This document shows positions 16,825 through 25,855 of a stretch of 64,000 nt of DNA, in pieces. The first letter of the stretch is position 1. Each line of letters starts with the position of its first letter. The notes below the pieces were generated by a model, which made no database searches, was not told the DNA's origin, and was given only the letters and a program-made list of their open reading frames with translations. Source of the stretch: Rhizomicrobium electricum (GTDB lineage: Bacteria > Pseudomonadota > Alphaproteobacteria > Micropepsales > Micropepsaceae); NCBI RefSeq assembly GCF_011762045.1, contig NZ_JAASQS010000005.1:310001-374000 (forward strand), given 5' to 3'. The position numbers and the translations under genes are program-made.

Positions 16825-18298
16825 GCACTTCGGGCGAGACCGGCAGCGCGAACTCGAACACCGCGCCGCCTTCCGGCCGGTTGCGGGCATGCAATTCGCC
16901 GCCGAGAGCCTCAATGCAGGTCCGGCAGATCTGAAGACCCATGCCGATGCCGCCGGATTTGGTGGTGAAGAACGGCTGGAACAGTTTCGTCATGATCTCG
17001 TCCGAAATGCCCGGCCCGGTGTCCATCACCGAGACCAGGACCTGGGCGCTTGCTTGGCGTATCCACACCTCCACGACGCGCTGCTCGGCGGAGGCCATGG
17101 CATCGAGCGCATTGACGATGAGATTGATGAAGACCTGCTGCAGTTCGATCCTGTCGGCGGAAACGGACGGCAAGGCGCCGTCGTATTTCAACCGGAGAAC
17201 CGCCTGCCGGGCGGCGACATCGTGTTCGAGAAGTCCGCGCACGTCTTCGGCGATGTCGGCCAGATTCAGGCGTTCCGCCTTGCGGCGCTGACGCGAAATC
17301 CGCTCCCTGGTGCGTTCGACTATGTCCGACAAACGTTGCGTGTTTCGCTGCACCCGCTCCAAAATCCGGCGCAACACCGTCTTGTCGGGCGTCTCCGTCT
17401 GAAGCGTGCGCAGACTGGTGTCGATGTCGATCGCCATCGACGAAAGCGGCTGGTTGAGTTCGTGGGCGATCGAGACCGACAAGGCGCCCAGGGTCGCGAC
17501 GCGATTGGCCCGCGCCAGTTCCTGCTGCGCCGTCAGGAGTTCGCCGGTACGCTCTTCCACCTTGCGCGCCAGCGCCGCATTCAGCGCGCGGATGGTTTCC
17601 TGCGCCCGGACTTCGGCATCGACGTCGGACAATCCGCCGTACCAGCGCACGATCTCGCCCGTCGCGGCGCGAAACGGGCGCCCGATGGACAGCATCCAGC
17701 GATAGGAGCCGTCGCGATGGCGCAGGCGGAAATTGGTGCGGAATTCCTCGCCGCGACGGCGCGCCTCATCCCAGGTCTCGAGAAAGCCGGAGACATCGTC
17801 CGGATGGATGGGCTTGGTCCAGCTTTGATCGGCGATGGCTTCGATCACGCTCATGCCGGTGAGATCGGCGAAGCGCTGGTTGATGAAATCGCAGCGGCCG
17901 TCGGCCCGCGTGCTCCATAACAGCGACGGCACGGAATCGGCGAAGGTCCGCAGCTCGCGGACGCGCCGCTCCAATCCGATGGGAGACATCCCCGGCGCCT
18001 CGCGGGTGACGAGCAGAACGTCCGTCGCTGCGATCATCGCCAACGCCGTCAGCAGCCACAGCACGGCTTCCGCATCCGGAGCCGCGTGCAGCGCGAACGA
18101 GGCAATGGCCAGCAGAAGGCAGAGCGCCGTCCAGATCTTGAGACGCCGCAGACCGCCGTCGAGACCGGCAAGCATCAGAACCGGCGTGTAGAGAACCGGA
18201 ACAGGGCCGCGGATCAGCCCGGCGGCATCGCCCGCAAAAACGCACGATGCCAACGCCACGGCAGCAGCCGAGCCAATCCACTTTTGCGGCAGACGCAT
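16805..18298 (-). CDS. Membrane PAS-domain sensor histidine kinase, FixL-like
   Basis: This 497-residue kinase has about three hydrophobic N-terminal spans (residues 10-95), a PAS domain (about 112-232, with the IHPDD and DGSYRWML motifs), a short coiled-coil linker, a HisKA domain with phospho-acceptor H279 in SVSIAHELNQPLSSM, and a HATPase domain with N-box NLIVNALDAM, DTGPGIS and GIGMGL. The architecture is that of FixL-class kinases. A heme ligand cannot be asserted, so oxygen sensing is only an inference. The cognate regulators are the two adjacent receivers. Confidence 0.9.
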   Translation of the reverse strand: MRLPQKWIGSAAAVALASCVFAGDAAGLIRGPVPVLYTPVLMLAGLDGGLRRLKIWTALCLLLAIASFALHAAPDAEAVLWLLTALAMIAATDVLLVTREAPGMSPIGLERRVRELRTFADSVPSLLWSTRADGRCDFINQRFADLTGMSVIEAIADQSWTKPIHPDDVSGFLETWDEARRRGEEFRTNFRLRHRDGSYRWMLSIGRPFRAATGEIVRWYGGLSDVDAEVRAQETIRALNAALARKVEERTGELLTAQQELARANRVATLGALSVSIAHELNQPLSSMAIDIDTSLRTLQTETPDKTVLRRILERVQRNTQRLSDIVERTRERISRQRRKAERLNLADIAEDVRGLLEHDVAARQAVLRLKYDGALPSVSADRIELQQVFINLIVNALDAMASAEQRVVEVWIRQASAQVLVSVMDTGPGISDEIMTKLFQPFFTTKSGGIGMGLQICRTCIEALGGELHARNRPEGGAVFEFALPVSPEVPNRRAP

Positions 18299-18395
18299 TC
18301 AAAGCTCAGCCCACGAACTCCCGTGAACGTTGCAATGCCTGCCGCCTTGGCGCAAGCGCCGCGCCCGATATCCGTCGAACGACGTGACGGAAACG

Positions 18396-19355
18396 CTATG
18401 CCCGGATGAACGCCAAGAGGTCGGGATTGAGCACATCGGCGTGCACGGTCAGCATGCCGTGAGGGAATCCCTTGTAGACCTTGAGCGTGCCGTGCTTGAG
18501 CAGCTTGACGGAAAGTTCGGCCGAGGCCGCGATCGGAACGACCTGATCGTCGTCGCCGTGCATCACCAAAGTCGGCACGGTGATGGCCTTCAAATCCTCG
18601 GTCTGATCGGTTTCGGAGAACACCTTGATGCAATCGTATTGCGCCTTGGAGCCGCCGATCATGCCCTGACGCCACCAATTCTGGATGACGCCGGGATAGA
18701 CCTTCGCGCCCGGCCGGTTGAAGCCGTAGAACGGGCCGCTGGCGATATCCATGTAGAACTGGGCGCGATTGTCGGCGAGCGCCTTGCGGAAACCGTCGAA
18801 CACTTCGAGCGGCGTGCCGTGCGGATTCTTGTCGGACTTGAGCATGATCGGCGGAATGGCGCTGACGATGATCGCCTTGGCGACCCGGCCCGGCTTGGCG
18901 CGTGCCACATACCGCACGGCTTCGCCGCCGCCGGTCGAATGGCCGATATGGACGGCATTCTTCAGATCCAAGGCATCGGTCAGTGCGGCGACGTCGGCCG
19001 CATAGGTGTCCATATCGTTGCCGATGTCGGTCTGGGTCGAGCGGCCATGGCCGCGGCGGTCATGCGCGATGACGCGGAAGCCCTGCCCCAGGAAGAACAG
19101 CATCTGATTGTCCCAATCGTCGGCGCTGAGCGGCCAGCCGTGATGGAAGACGATCGGCTGGGCATCCTTCGGACCCCAGTCCTTGTAGAAGATATCGATG
19201 CCGTCTTTGGTCTTGATCGTTGCCATGGGACTTTCTCCAGTCAGAATGTGGCGGGACGCTTCGGCCGGTGCCGCAACGGCAAGAATTCCGGCTGCGGTCA
19301 TCCCGGCGATGAGATCGCGTCTGGTCGGACCCGAAAATACATCTGTGCTGGGCAT
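18396..19355 (-). CDS. Tat-exported alpha/beta hydrolase, non-heme chloroperoxidase-like
   Basis: This 319-residue alpha/beta hydrolase carries an N-terminal twin-arginine signal ([23 protein letters not shown]). The mature part begins near residue 44 ([18 protein letters not shown]) as in cofactor-free haloperoxidases and esterases. The nucleophile is S140 in [16 protein letters not shown] holds the acid and KGFPHGM the histidine. An internal ATG after a possible processing site could give a cytoplasmic form. It lies 119 bases downstream of the hydratase cluster on the same strand, so it could act on the same compound class, but this is inference. Confidence 0.85.
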   Translation of the reverse strand: MPSTDVFSGPTRRDLIAGMTAAGILAVAAPAEASRHILTGESPMATIKTKDGIDIFYKDWGPKDAQPIVFHHGWPLSADDWDNQMLFFLGQGFRVIAHDRRGHGRSTQTDIGNDMDTYAADVAALTDALDLKNAVHIGHSTGGGEAVRYVARAKPGRVAKAIIVSAIPPIMLKSDKNPHGTPLEVFDGFRKALADNRAQFYMDIASGPFYGFNRPGAKVYPGVIQNWWRQGMIGGSKAQYDCIKVFSETDQTEDLKAITVPTLVMHGDDDQVVPIAASAELSVKLLKHGTLKVYKGFPHGMLTVHADVLNPDLLAFIRA

Positions 19356-19474
19356 GAAGCGATCCTCGAAATGGCCGAAGCGTTACGGCGCCATCATTCC
19401 GGACTCTGCCCGCCGCCGCCATTATACCGGCCGCGACATCGCCCCAGACCAAAGTAGCGGTTGCCAACGGACGA

Positions 19475-19798
19475 TTATTCCGCAGCAGTCCGCGCCTCGA
19501 CCTCGGCCATCTTCCCGGCCAGTTCGGTGGGCGTGAGCAGACCCTTGGCGAACAGGATGTTCGCGAACGCAACGATCCAGCGCTCGTAATACGGAAGCTT
19601 GGCGATCAGATCGGCGCCGAGCGCTTCCACGCCCTTGCGCTTTTCTTCGGTGTTGATGATCTTCTTGAAATCGAGCACGTCGGCGAGCGCGTGGCAACGT
19701 TTTTCCCACGGCGCCAGTTCGTGGTCGACGCGCGCGACAGGCCCGGCTTCGGCGCCGCCGAGATCGTTGGGCAGACGGCTGACGAAATCCGCGGTCAT
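19475..19798 (-). CDS. Nitrile hydratase beta subunit, N-terminal half (separate gene)
   Basis: The 107-residue product matches only the N-terminal helical half of nitrile hydratase beta: an early NDLGG corresponding to HDLGG, a WEKR segment, then LPYYERWIVAFANILFAKGLLTPTEL, the most conserved beta helix. The arginine of YYERW corresponds to the beta arginine that contacts the oxidised cysteine claw in characterised enzymes. The start overlaps the alpha stop (ATGA). Separate genes for the two beta halves are known from thiocyanate hydrolase. Nitrile hydratase accessory proteins share this fold, so a chaperone role is an alternative. Confidence 0.78.
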   Translation of the reverse strand: MTADFVSRLPNDLGGAEAGPVARVDHELAPWEKRCHALADVLDFKKIINTEEKRKGVEALGADLIAKLPYYERWIVAFANILFAKGLLTPTELAGKMAEVEARTAAE

Positions 19799-20427
19799 GA
19801 TACGGCTCCGGCGTTGACGGTAACGGGCACCACGCCGATCATGGCGTCGCGTGTGACGATGGCGGCGAGTTCGTCCTCGGACCAGCCTTCGGTTCCTTCC
19901 GGCCGCCGCGGCAGCACGAGATAGCGGATCACCGCGGTGGAATCGCTGACCCGGATTTCCACGTCGTCCGGAATGACCGTGCCGAACTCGGCCAGCACCT
20001 TGCGCGGCTCGCTCACCGCTCGGGCCCGATAGGGCTTCAGCTTGTACCAGTCGGGCGGCAATCCCAGCACCGGACGCGGATAGCAGGAACACAGCGTGCA
20101 GACGATGAGATTGTGCACCGTCGCGGTGTTCTCCAGCACGATGAGATCGGTATCGTCGTAGAACGTGATGCCGAGTTCCTCGCAAGCGGCGCGGCCGTCG
20201 GCGAGCAGACGCTCGCGGAAGGCGGAATCCGTCCAGGCCCTGGCGACGACACGCGCGCCCAACGCGGGCGAACGGGAATCGAGCACCTCGATCTGGCGAC
20301 GGATATCGTTGGCGGAGATCAGCCCCTTGCCGATCAGGAGTTCGCGGATCGCTGTCTCCATGATCTCGTAATAGCCGGGCTTGGCATCCGCAGTGATGGC
20401 GTCGTGCGGGTGATCGTGATCAGACAT
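19795..20427 (-). CDS. Nitrile hydratase / thiocyanate hydrolase-family catalytic alpha subunit, cobalt type
   Basis: This 210-residue catalytic subunit has the metal-claw motif VCTLCSCYPRPVLGLPPDWYK; C110, C113, S114 and C115 would bind a low-spin metal. Threonine in CTLCSC indicates the cobalt class, as iron enzymes have serine there. The downstream YRARAVSEPRKVLAEFG and the C-terminal WSEDELAAIVTRDAMIGV are also conserved. Arginine follows the claw (CYPR), where nitrile hydratases often have tryptophan. The enzyme hydrates nitriles or related C-N compounds. The ATG at 20427 lies eight bases inside the upstream gene. Confidence 0.9.
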   Translation of the reverse strand: MSDHDHPHDAITADAKPGYYEIMETAIRELLIGKGLISANDIRRQIEVLDSRSPALGARVVARAWTDSAFRERLLADGRAACEELGITFYDDTDLIVLENTATVHNLIVCTLCSCYPRPVLGLPPDWYKLKPYRARAVSEPRKVLAEFGTVIPDDVEIRVSDSTAVIRYLVLPRRPEGTEGWSEDELAAIVTRDAMIGVVPVTVNAGAVS

Positions 20428-20755
20428 CGGCACGCTCCAGCCAGGTTTCGAAAATCTCGATTTCCAGGGCGTCGTTGACGGGGCCGCTGTAGCCGGGCCA
20501 CAACTCGGTCATGGCGAAGGCCACGCGGTAATAGTGACGCTTGTTGCCGGCGTTGCGGCCGTATCCCTCCTCCTCGTTGTCGATCATCACCGGCTCGATC
20601 ACGCGCACGATTTTGCCGCGACAGCCGCGCAGGTAGACCGGCACGCGGTAATGGCCGATGGGAGCGCGCGTGGCCACCCGGACCGGATCGCCCAGCGCAA
20701 ACGCCGCCACTTCATTCAAGGCCGGAATGATGTCGTCCAGAACGGAACGTGCCAT
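20420..20755 (-). CDS. Nitrile hydratase beta subunit, C-terminal SH3-like half (separate gene)
   Basis: The 111-residue product matches the C-terminal beta-roll half of nitrile hydratase beta. FALGDPVRVATRAPIGHYRVPVYLRGCRGKIV corresponds to the conserved GHTRLPRY region, whose arginine bridges the modified cysteines of alpha, and KRHYYRVAFAMTELWP matches the later YRV.F...LWG block. The C terminus EIEIFETWLERADV is also typical. The ATG at 20755 is chosen over one four codons upstream. It is the first gene of the set and overlaps the alpha gene by eight bases. Confidence 0.85.
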   Translation of the reverse strand: MARSVLDDIIPALNEVAAFALGDPVRVATRAPIGHYRVPVYLRGCRGKIVRVIEPVMIDNEEEGYGRNAGNKRHYYRVAFAMTELWPGYSGPVNDALEIEIFETWLERADV

Positions 20756-20881
20756 GGATGTCCCCACGAGGGTTCATCCCACACTGGGCCGCACGCGCCG
20801 CCCGGCGCTATCCGACGCAATTATCGGCTGCGCCATACTTTGGTTTAGGGGGCAGCGTGAGCGTTGTCCCGTCGGACCGCC

Positions 20882-23467
20882 TCACCGATCCTGCACGACG
20901 CCCGCCACCTGCACTTCCGCAATCCCCGGCACCAATCCATTGGGCGTGAGCAGGCGGACACGGACGCGGTTGCCTTTCAGTTCCTTGGTGGGAATCTCGC
21001 GCTCGCGGCGCCAGTCCGCACCGGCAGGCTGCTCCGCCAGCACCTCCCAGCGGTCTCCGTTCTGGATTTCCGCGACAAAGCCGTAACCGCCGTCGGCAGG
21101 GAACGTAATCAGGAGCCGGTGGATCGCGAGGACGCGCTCGGTATCGACCAGCATCCACGGCGCGGTATCGCCGGCCGCAGGTTGCCAATAGCTGGCAGGG
21201 TTCCCGTCATTGGCAAGATTGGAGCCGTGACCGCGCATGGCCGAGCTAGCTTTCGTCGGGTTGTCTTTGCCGAACAGGGATTCCGCCGCTTTGGCCGGAT
21301 GATCGTCCGGCGAGACGTAAGGCCGGTCGGCCGCGAGCGGAGTCACGCCGGCGACAAACCGCGGACCATCGAGCGTCGCAATCTCCAGCACCCCGTCCTT
21401 GAGCCCCGGTGAGGTGGCGACGATACGGGTTTTGCCGGCCTGCCAACTGCGCATTGCGATCGCCGCTTGGCCGTCGCGGATGGGAATATCGCCGTTCGGA
21501 GTGAAGGTGATCGTCCGCCCGGTCGGCAATTCGCCGGGACCGGATTCAAGCGACAGCGTCACGGGCGGCGCATTGCTGATGGGCTTTCCGGCCGCATCGA
21601 GCACGGTCACGACAAGCTGCACGTCATCGGTGCCGTCGGCCCGACGAATGACAGGCGAGGACGACGTCAGTCGCAGAGCGGCCGGTACGCCCTGTTGCGG
21701 CCATTCCGGCGGCGCGATCCCGCGATAGGCGTTGCGGTACCAATACCACGCCCGCTTGGGCAAACGGGCATAGTCGATCAGCCCCATGGAGCCGAACTTG
21801 CGCCCGACGATCGAGCCATGGTCGAAGCCGCACCAGATGACTTCGCCCGCGCGCCAGGGATAGCGCCAGTCTTCCGGCACCACATTCGTCTTGCCTTGTA
21901 CGTTGGCGATATCGCCCCAGCCGGGCGCATAAGGCCCAGGACGGTCTTCCATCGTCGAGCCGTATTCCGCGACCATATTCGGCAGGCCGGGATTCGAGAA
22001 CAGCCACGCTCCATCGCCGTTATACGCCGCGATGTCGCCCAGATGATCGATTTCGCCGCGCTGAGCGCCGTCGATCGACGCCGGACGGGTGGGATCGAGC
22101 TGATGGGAAAGCGCCACCATCTCTTTGAGCAGCCGGCGCACTTCGGGCATCACCGCCGGATCGGAGAAGAACACCTCATTGTCCATTCCCCAATCGACAA
22201 TGGAAGGATGATTGCGGTTGATGCGGATCATCTCGGCAAGCTGCTGCTTGACGCTTGCGTCGAACGCGGGCCGTTCGGCCGGATTGGTCGGATACGCCGA
22301 GGACGCCCAGGGATTGGGAAAACCCGCGGTGCCCCAGAACGGCGCTTCGCTCAAGAACATCATGCCGATGCGGTCGGTGGCTTCGGCGAAATGCGGATCG
22401 TGCGGATAATGCGAACCGCGGATGAAATCGAAGCCGGCGTCCTTCATCCATTGCACGTCACGGTCGATGGCAGCGTCGGTGACGGCATCGCCCCACCCCG
22501 CCTGATCCTGGTGCACGTTGGCGCCCTTGAAGTAGCGGTGGCGGCCGTTGAGGAAGAAGCCTTTGTCCGCCGTCCAGGCGAACCAGCGAAAGCCGAACTC
22601 GGTTTCATACGCGTCGACGCTTTGGCCGTTCACGACCAGACTGGTCACGGCACGATACAATGCCGGACTTTCGGGGCTCCACAGATGCGGCGAGGCGATT
22701 GCCGCGGAAGCCTGCATCGCGGTGCCGGTCTCTCCCGGTGCGACACTCACGCAGGCATCGGGCAGACGGGCGACCGTCTTGCCGCGGTCGTCGATGATCT
22801 TCGTGCGCACAACGACGGACGCCGTCTTGCCGCCGTCGTTGCGGATTTCGGTTTCCGCGTTCACACGGCCGGACGCGGCCGACAGGTCGGGCGTGGTGAT
22901 CCGCGTTCCCGTCCACGGCACATGCACCGGCGGCGTCTCGACCAGCCAGACGTCGCGATAAAGACCGCCACTGAACACATGCTCGCCGGCGCGCGGCGCC
23001 AGCGTCGGGTCCCAATTGTTGTTCAGCCGCACGGCGACGACATTATCGCCCGCGTGCAGGGCTTTGGTGATATCGAAGGTGAAGCCGGTATAGCCGCCGC
23101 GATGCCGGCCGACGGCAATGCCGTTGACGAAGACCTGCGCGTCCTGGAAGGCGCCCTCGAATTCCAGATGATAGCGCTGTTTGGGCGCGGTCTTCAGTTC
23201 CAGATGCTTGCGATACCAGCCGTAGCCGACATAAAAACTGCGGGCTTGGAAATACGGCATCGAAAAGCTGTGCGGCAGTCCAACGCGCTGCCAGCCGGAA
23301 TCATCGAAGCCCGCCCCCTCCGCACCCTGCGGATCCCCCAAAGTGAAATGCCAATCGGCATTGAAATTGATCCTGCTGCGGGCCGATGCCGGCAGGAAAA
23401 ACATCACCCCTGCGGCGAGGAGCGCCAGCAGAAGGAAAGCCAATCGCCGGTTTTCCGAGACGAGCAT
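20882..23467 (-). CDS. Secreted GH2 beta-galactosidase-like enzyme with C-terminal discoidin-like domain
   Basis: This is an 861-residue family GH2 enzyme. An uncleaved or cleaved N-terminal hydrophobic segment (residues 9-29) indicates export. It has a jelly-roll domain (about 33-180), an immunoglobulin-like domain (about 183-293), a TIM barrel (about 294-595) with acid/base E431 in WGMDNE and candidate nucleophile E501 in MVAEYG, an Ig-like stretch and a C-terminal F5/8-type domain (about 725-855). Removal of beta-linked galactose from side chains is likely. It lies downstream of the LytTR regulator on the same strand and extends the polysaccharide locus. Confidence 0.88.
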   Translation of the reverse strand: MLVSENRRLAFLLLALLAAGVMFFLPASARSRINFNADWHFTLGDPQGAEGAGFDDSGWQRVGLPHSFSMPYFQARSFYVGYGWYRKHLELKTAPKQRYHLEFEGAFQDAQVFVNGIAVGRHRGGYTGFTFDITKALHAGDNVVAVRLNNNWDPTLAPRAGEHVFSGGLYRDVWLVETPPVHVPWTGTRITTPDLSAASGRVNAETEIRNDGGKTASVVVRTKIIDDRGKTVARLPDACVSVAPGETGTAMQASAAIASPHLWSPESPALYRAVTSLVVNGQSVDAYETEFGFRWFAWTADKGFFLNGRHRYFKGANVHQDQAGWGDAVTDAAIDRDVQWMKDAGFDFIRGSHYPHDPHFAEATDRIGMMFLSEAPFWGTAGFPNPWASSAYPTNPAERPAFDASVKQQLAEMIRINRNHPSIVDWGMDNEVFFSDPAVMPEVRRLLKEMVALSHQLDPTRPASIDGAQRGEIDHLGDIAAYNGDGAWLFSNPGLPNMVAEYGSTMEDRPGPYAPGWGDIANVQGKTNVVPEDWRYPWRAGEVIWCGFDHGSIVGRKFGSMGLIDYARLPKRAWYWYRNAYRGIAPPEWPQQGVPAALRLTSSSPVIRRADGTDDVQLVVTVLDAAGKPISNAPPVTLSLESGPGELPTGRTITFTPNGDIPIRDGQAAIAMRSWQAGKTRIVATSPGLKDGVLEIATLDGPRFVAGVTPLAADRPYVSPDDHPAKAAESLFGKDNPTKASSAMRGHGSNLANDGNPASYWQPAAGDTAPWMLVDTERVLAIHRLLITFPADGGYGFVAEIQNGDRWEVLAEQPAGADWRREREIPTKELKGNRVRVRLLTPNGLVPGIAEVQVAGVVQDR

Positions 23468-23523
23468 TCGTATTGTCCCCCAATATCCCGCAAAAAACGT
23501 TGTACCTTAAGCGAACTTACCCT

Positions 23524-23558
23524 GCCGGTGGAGAATTGTTGCGGGAGTTATCACCGGC
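23524..23558. repeat. Inverted repeat between the LytTR regulator and GH2 genes
   Basis: GCCGGTG (23524-23530) and CACCGGC (23552-23558) form 7-base arms around a 21-base loop in the 144-base gap downstream of the response regulator and upstream of the GH2 start. It could be a terminator-like or operator element; no T-run follows it. Confidence 0.35.
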
Positions 23559-23611
23559 GAAGCGGTCGTCCAGCACGGCAAGACATTTCCGGCGAATGGA
23601 CGAAGACCGCA

Positions 23612-24382
23612 TCAGAGCGACTGACCAAGACGCTTTTCCAGTTCCATGCGATAGGTCTTGGACAGATGCAGACGGTTGCCGTTGGCCAAAACGACCTCGA
23701 ACTCGCCCTGCCCGATCGGCTCGAGTTCCTTGATGCGTTCGATATTGACGATCGCGGAACGATGGATGCGGACGAACCGCAGCGGATCGAGCTTGGTCGC
23801 CAGATGGCTGAGCGCGATCCGGTAGAGAAACTCCTGCGGCCCGACATGGAGATTGACATAAACGTTGGCCGCCTCGATCCAGTCGATTTCCTCGATCGAG
23901 ATCAGCCGGACGACACCGCCCACCCGCACCACCAGCCGGGTCCAGAGCGCCCCGCCCCCGGCCACATCGCGGATGTTCGGCCCCAATTGCATCGGCTGGG
24001 CAGTGGCGAGCCGCGATTTGACCCGCGTCATCGACTGCTCGAACCGTTCGTCGGCGAACGGCTTCACCAGATAATCCGCCGCATCCGCCTCGAACGCGCG
24101 CACGGCATAGCGGTCGTAGGCGGTGACGAAAATCGTTTGCGGCATGTTCTCCGCCCCCAGCGCCTCGATCACGCCGAAGCCGTCGAGCTGAGGCATCTGC
24201 ACATCGAGAAAGACGACGTCGGGATGCTCGGCCTCGATGAGGTCGATCGCCGCCAGACCGTTCTGGGCCTCGAAAATTTCGCCGACCTGCGGGTCGCGCT
24301 TGAGAAGGTTCGTCAAGCGGCTGCGCGCCAACGCCTCGTCGTCGACAACCAGCACCCGCAATGCCTGTTCCCTGGCCGCCAT
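23612..24382 (-). CDS. LytTR-family response regulator
   Basis: This 256-residue protein has an N-terminal receiver (DDE pocket near 14-16, phospho-acceptor D60 in VVFLDVQMPQLDG, lysine in YLVKPF) and a C-terminal LytTR DNA-binding domain (about 150-254: ISIEEIDWIEAANVYVNLH, RFVRIHRSAIVNIERIKEL, LSKTYRMELEKRL). It is translationally coupled to the upstream kinase by TAATG. Its position between the receptor and GH2 genes suggests control of the saccharide locus in place of the hybrid sensors of Bacteroidota. Confidence 0.93.
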   Translation of the reverse strand: MAAREQALRVLVVDDEALARSRLTNLLKRDPQVGEIFEAQNGLAAIDLIEAEHPDVVFLDVQMPQLDGFGVIEALGAENMPQTIFVTAYDRYAVRAFEADAADYLVKPFADERFEQSMTRVKSRLATAQPMQLGPNIRDVAGGGALWTRLVVRVGGVVRLISIEEIDWIEAANVYVNLHVGPQEFLYRIALSHLATKLDPLRFVRIHRSAIVNIERIKELEPIGQGEFEVVLANGNRLHLSKTYRMELEKRLGQSL

Positions 24383-25476
24383 TACAACCGGGCTCCGCTC
24401 GATAACATCGGAATGACCACGCGGGCCACCGTGCCGCCTCCCTCCCGCGGCTCCATCGTGAACCGCGCCGCCTGATGGGGAAACAGTGCCGCCAGCCGCT
24501 CGCGCGTGATCGCCAGCCCCTGGCCGACGGAATTCTCGATCTTCCAGCCGGGCGGCAATCCGGCGCCGTCATCGGCCAGTTCGATCTCGACGGTATCGCC
24601 GCAACGCTTGCCGCTGATCGTGATGGTGCCGCCGGCGCTGGTGCCCATCAGACCGTGACGGATGGCGTTTTCCGCCAGCGGCTGCAGCAGCAGACAAGGC
24701 ACATAGGCATTTTCGACATTGGGGGCGATATCGATCTCGATCCGGATGCGCTCGCCGAACCGCACCCGCTGGATCGACAGATAGTGCTGCAGAACCGCAA
24801 TCTCCTCGTTGAGCGGGATCAATTGCCGGTCTTTGTATTCGTGCGAAAGGCGCAGCAGCGCGCCGAGATCGGCAATGATCCTGCGGGCCAAAGGCGGATC
24901 GGTTTCCGTGGTCGAGGCAATGGCATTCAGCGCGTTCGACAGGAAATGCGGCTCGAGCTGCATCCGCAAATAGTCGAGATGAATCTGCAGGAAGCGGTTG
25001 TTCAGCCGCTCGAACTCGAGCTGGCCCTGATTGTACCGGCGATAGTACCGGATGGCGAAGACCAACGCGAAAATCGCCCAATAGGAGAACCAATCGCCGA
25101 GGAAATAGTAGTAGGCGTATTGCGGCTGCAAAAGCGGACTAAAGGGGATGATCTTGAACGGCAGCTCGGCAATCGCCAGAACCGCGGTGTGCGCAGCGGC
25201 CCACGGCACGCTCAAGACGAAATGAACCATAAGCCGCAATGGAAACTGCTTTTCGGTCAGCGGCAGGCGCCGGTCTATCACCAGAATGAGGGGCACCATC
25301 GGGGCCCAAATCCAGGCGGACAGGAATTTGTTCAATAGACCGGCGATATCGCCGCTGCCATGCACGAAGTCCGCGATTCCCGTGAACAAACCAAACGCGG
25401 TCGACAGCAGCACAACCAGAATGGTGTTCTGCACCCATTCCGGATAGCGCCCGACGGTCGCGCTGTACCAGTTCAT
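24382..25476 (-). CDS. LytS/YehU-type membrane sensor histidine kinase
   Basis: This is a 364-residue kinase of the His_kinase (LytS/YehU) type. About four hydrophobic spans fill the N-terminal 170 residues. The phospho-acceptor histidine is in RMQLEPHFLSNALNAIAS, the hallmark of this family, followed by the dimer helix and an ATPase domain with PLAENAIRHGL and ADDGAGLPPG. The ATG at 25476 is chosen for the AAGGA close upstream; an ATG at 25503 and longer readings are possible. No extracytoplasmic ligand domain is apparent, so the signal may be membrane-borne. Confidence 0.88.
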   Translation of the reverse strand: MNWYSATVGRYPEWVQNTILVVLLSTAFGLFTGIADFVHGSGDIAGLLNKFLSAWIWAPMVPLILVIDRRLPLTEKQFPLRLMVHFVLSVPWAAAHTAVLAIAELPFKIIPFSPLLQPQYAYYYFLGDWFSYWAIFALVFAIRYYRRYNQGQLEFERLNNRFLQIHLDYLRMQLEPHFLSNALNAIASTTETDPPLARRIIADLGALLRLSHEYKDRQLIPLNEEIAVLQHYLSIQRVRFGERIRIEIDIAPNVENAYVPCLLLQPLAENAIRHGLMGTSAGGTITISGKRCGDTVEIELADDGAGLPPGWKIENSVGQGLAITRERLAALFPHQAARFTMEPREGGGTVARVVIPMLSSGARL

Positions 25477-25706
25477 GCTATCCTTCCACCGTTCGCGGTC
25501 CATCCCCACGTGGCCGCCGCCCTCGATCCGCCGGACATGCGCGGTCGCGTGTCGCTCCGCGATCGGGCCGATCATCTCGCTGCCCAGGTGGCTGGGCGAC
25601 TGCCTGTCATAACCTAATTGGCGCATCTTTGCCAAACTGGTGAGTGATCCGGCGGCTCGCGGGGAAAATGACCGCCGGAAGTTTTCGCTCACGACCGTAA
25701 CAAGTC

Positions 25707-25737
25707 GGGATCCCCGGTTTGAGACACCGGGGATCCC
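25707..25737. repeat. Perfect 11-bp stem-loop in the receptor-kinase gap
   Basis: GGGATCCCCGG (25707-25717) and its exact complement (25727-25737) enclose a 9-base loop. No T-run follows on either strand, so it is not a textbook rho-independent terminator. It is the outermost of three hairpins in the 405-base gap after the receptor stop. Confidence 0.7.
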
Positions 25738-25811
25738 TGGGAGGGCACTTCGTCTGCTCGTGATGTCGCATCAGGTGAAGTGCAAGGCGGGTAGCGCCGC
25801 CTTTCGCTGTT

Positions 25812-25841
25812 GATCCCGCCGCGCCACCGAACGGCGGGATC
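25812..25841. repeat. Perfect 10-bp stem-loop in the receptor-kinase gap
   Basis: GATCCCGCCG (25812-25821) pairs with CGGCGGGATC (25832-25841) around a 10-base loop. It shares the GATCCC element with the hairpin at 25707. It may limit readthrough from the receptor into the kinase or stabilise the receptor mRNA 3' end. Confidence 0.65.
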
Positions 25842-25855
25842 GAAGGCCTAAACCA

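Noticed and set aside
21467..24475. 1002-codon open frame on the plus strand across GH2 and the LytTR genes
   Set aside because: It is the high-GC shadow of three convincing minus-strand genes; composition is dominated by Arg, Gly and His with no motif.
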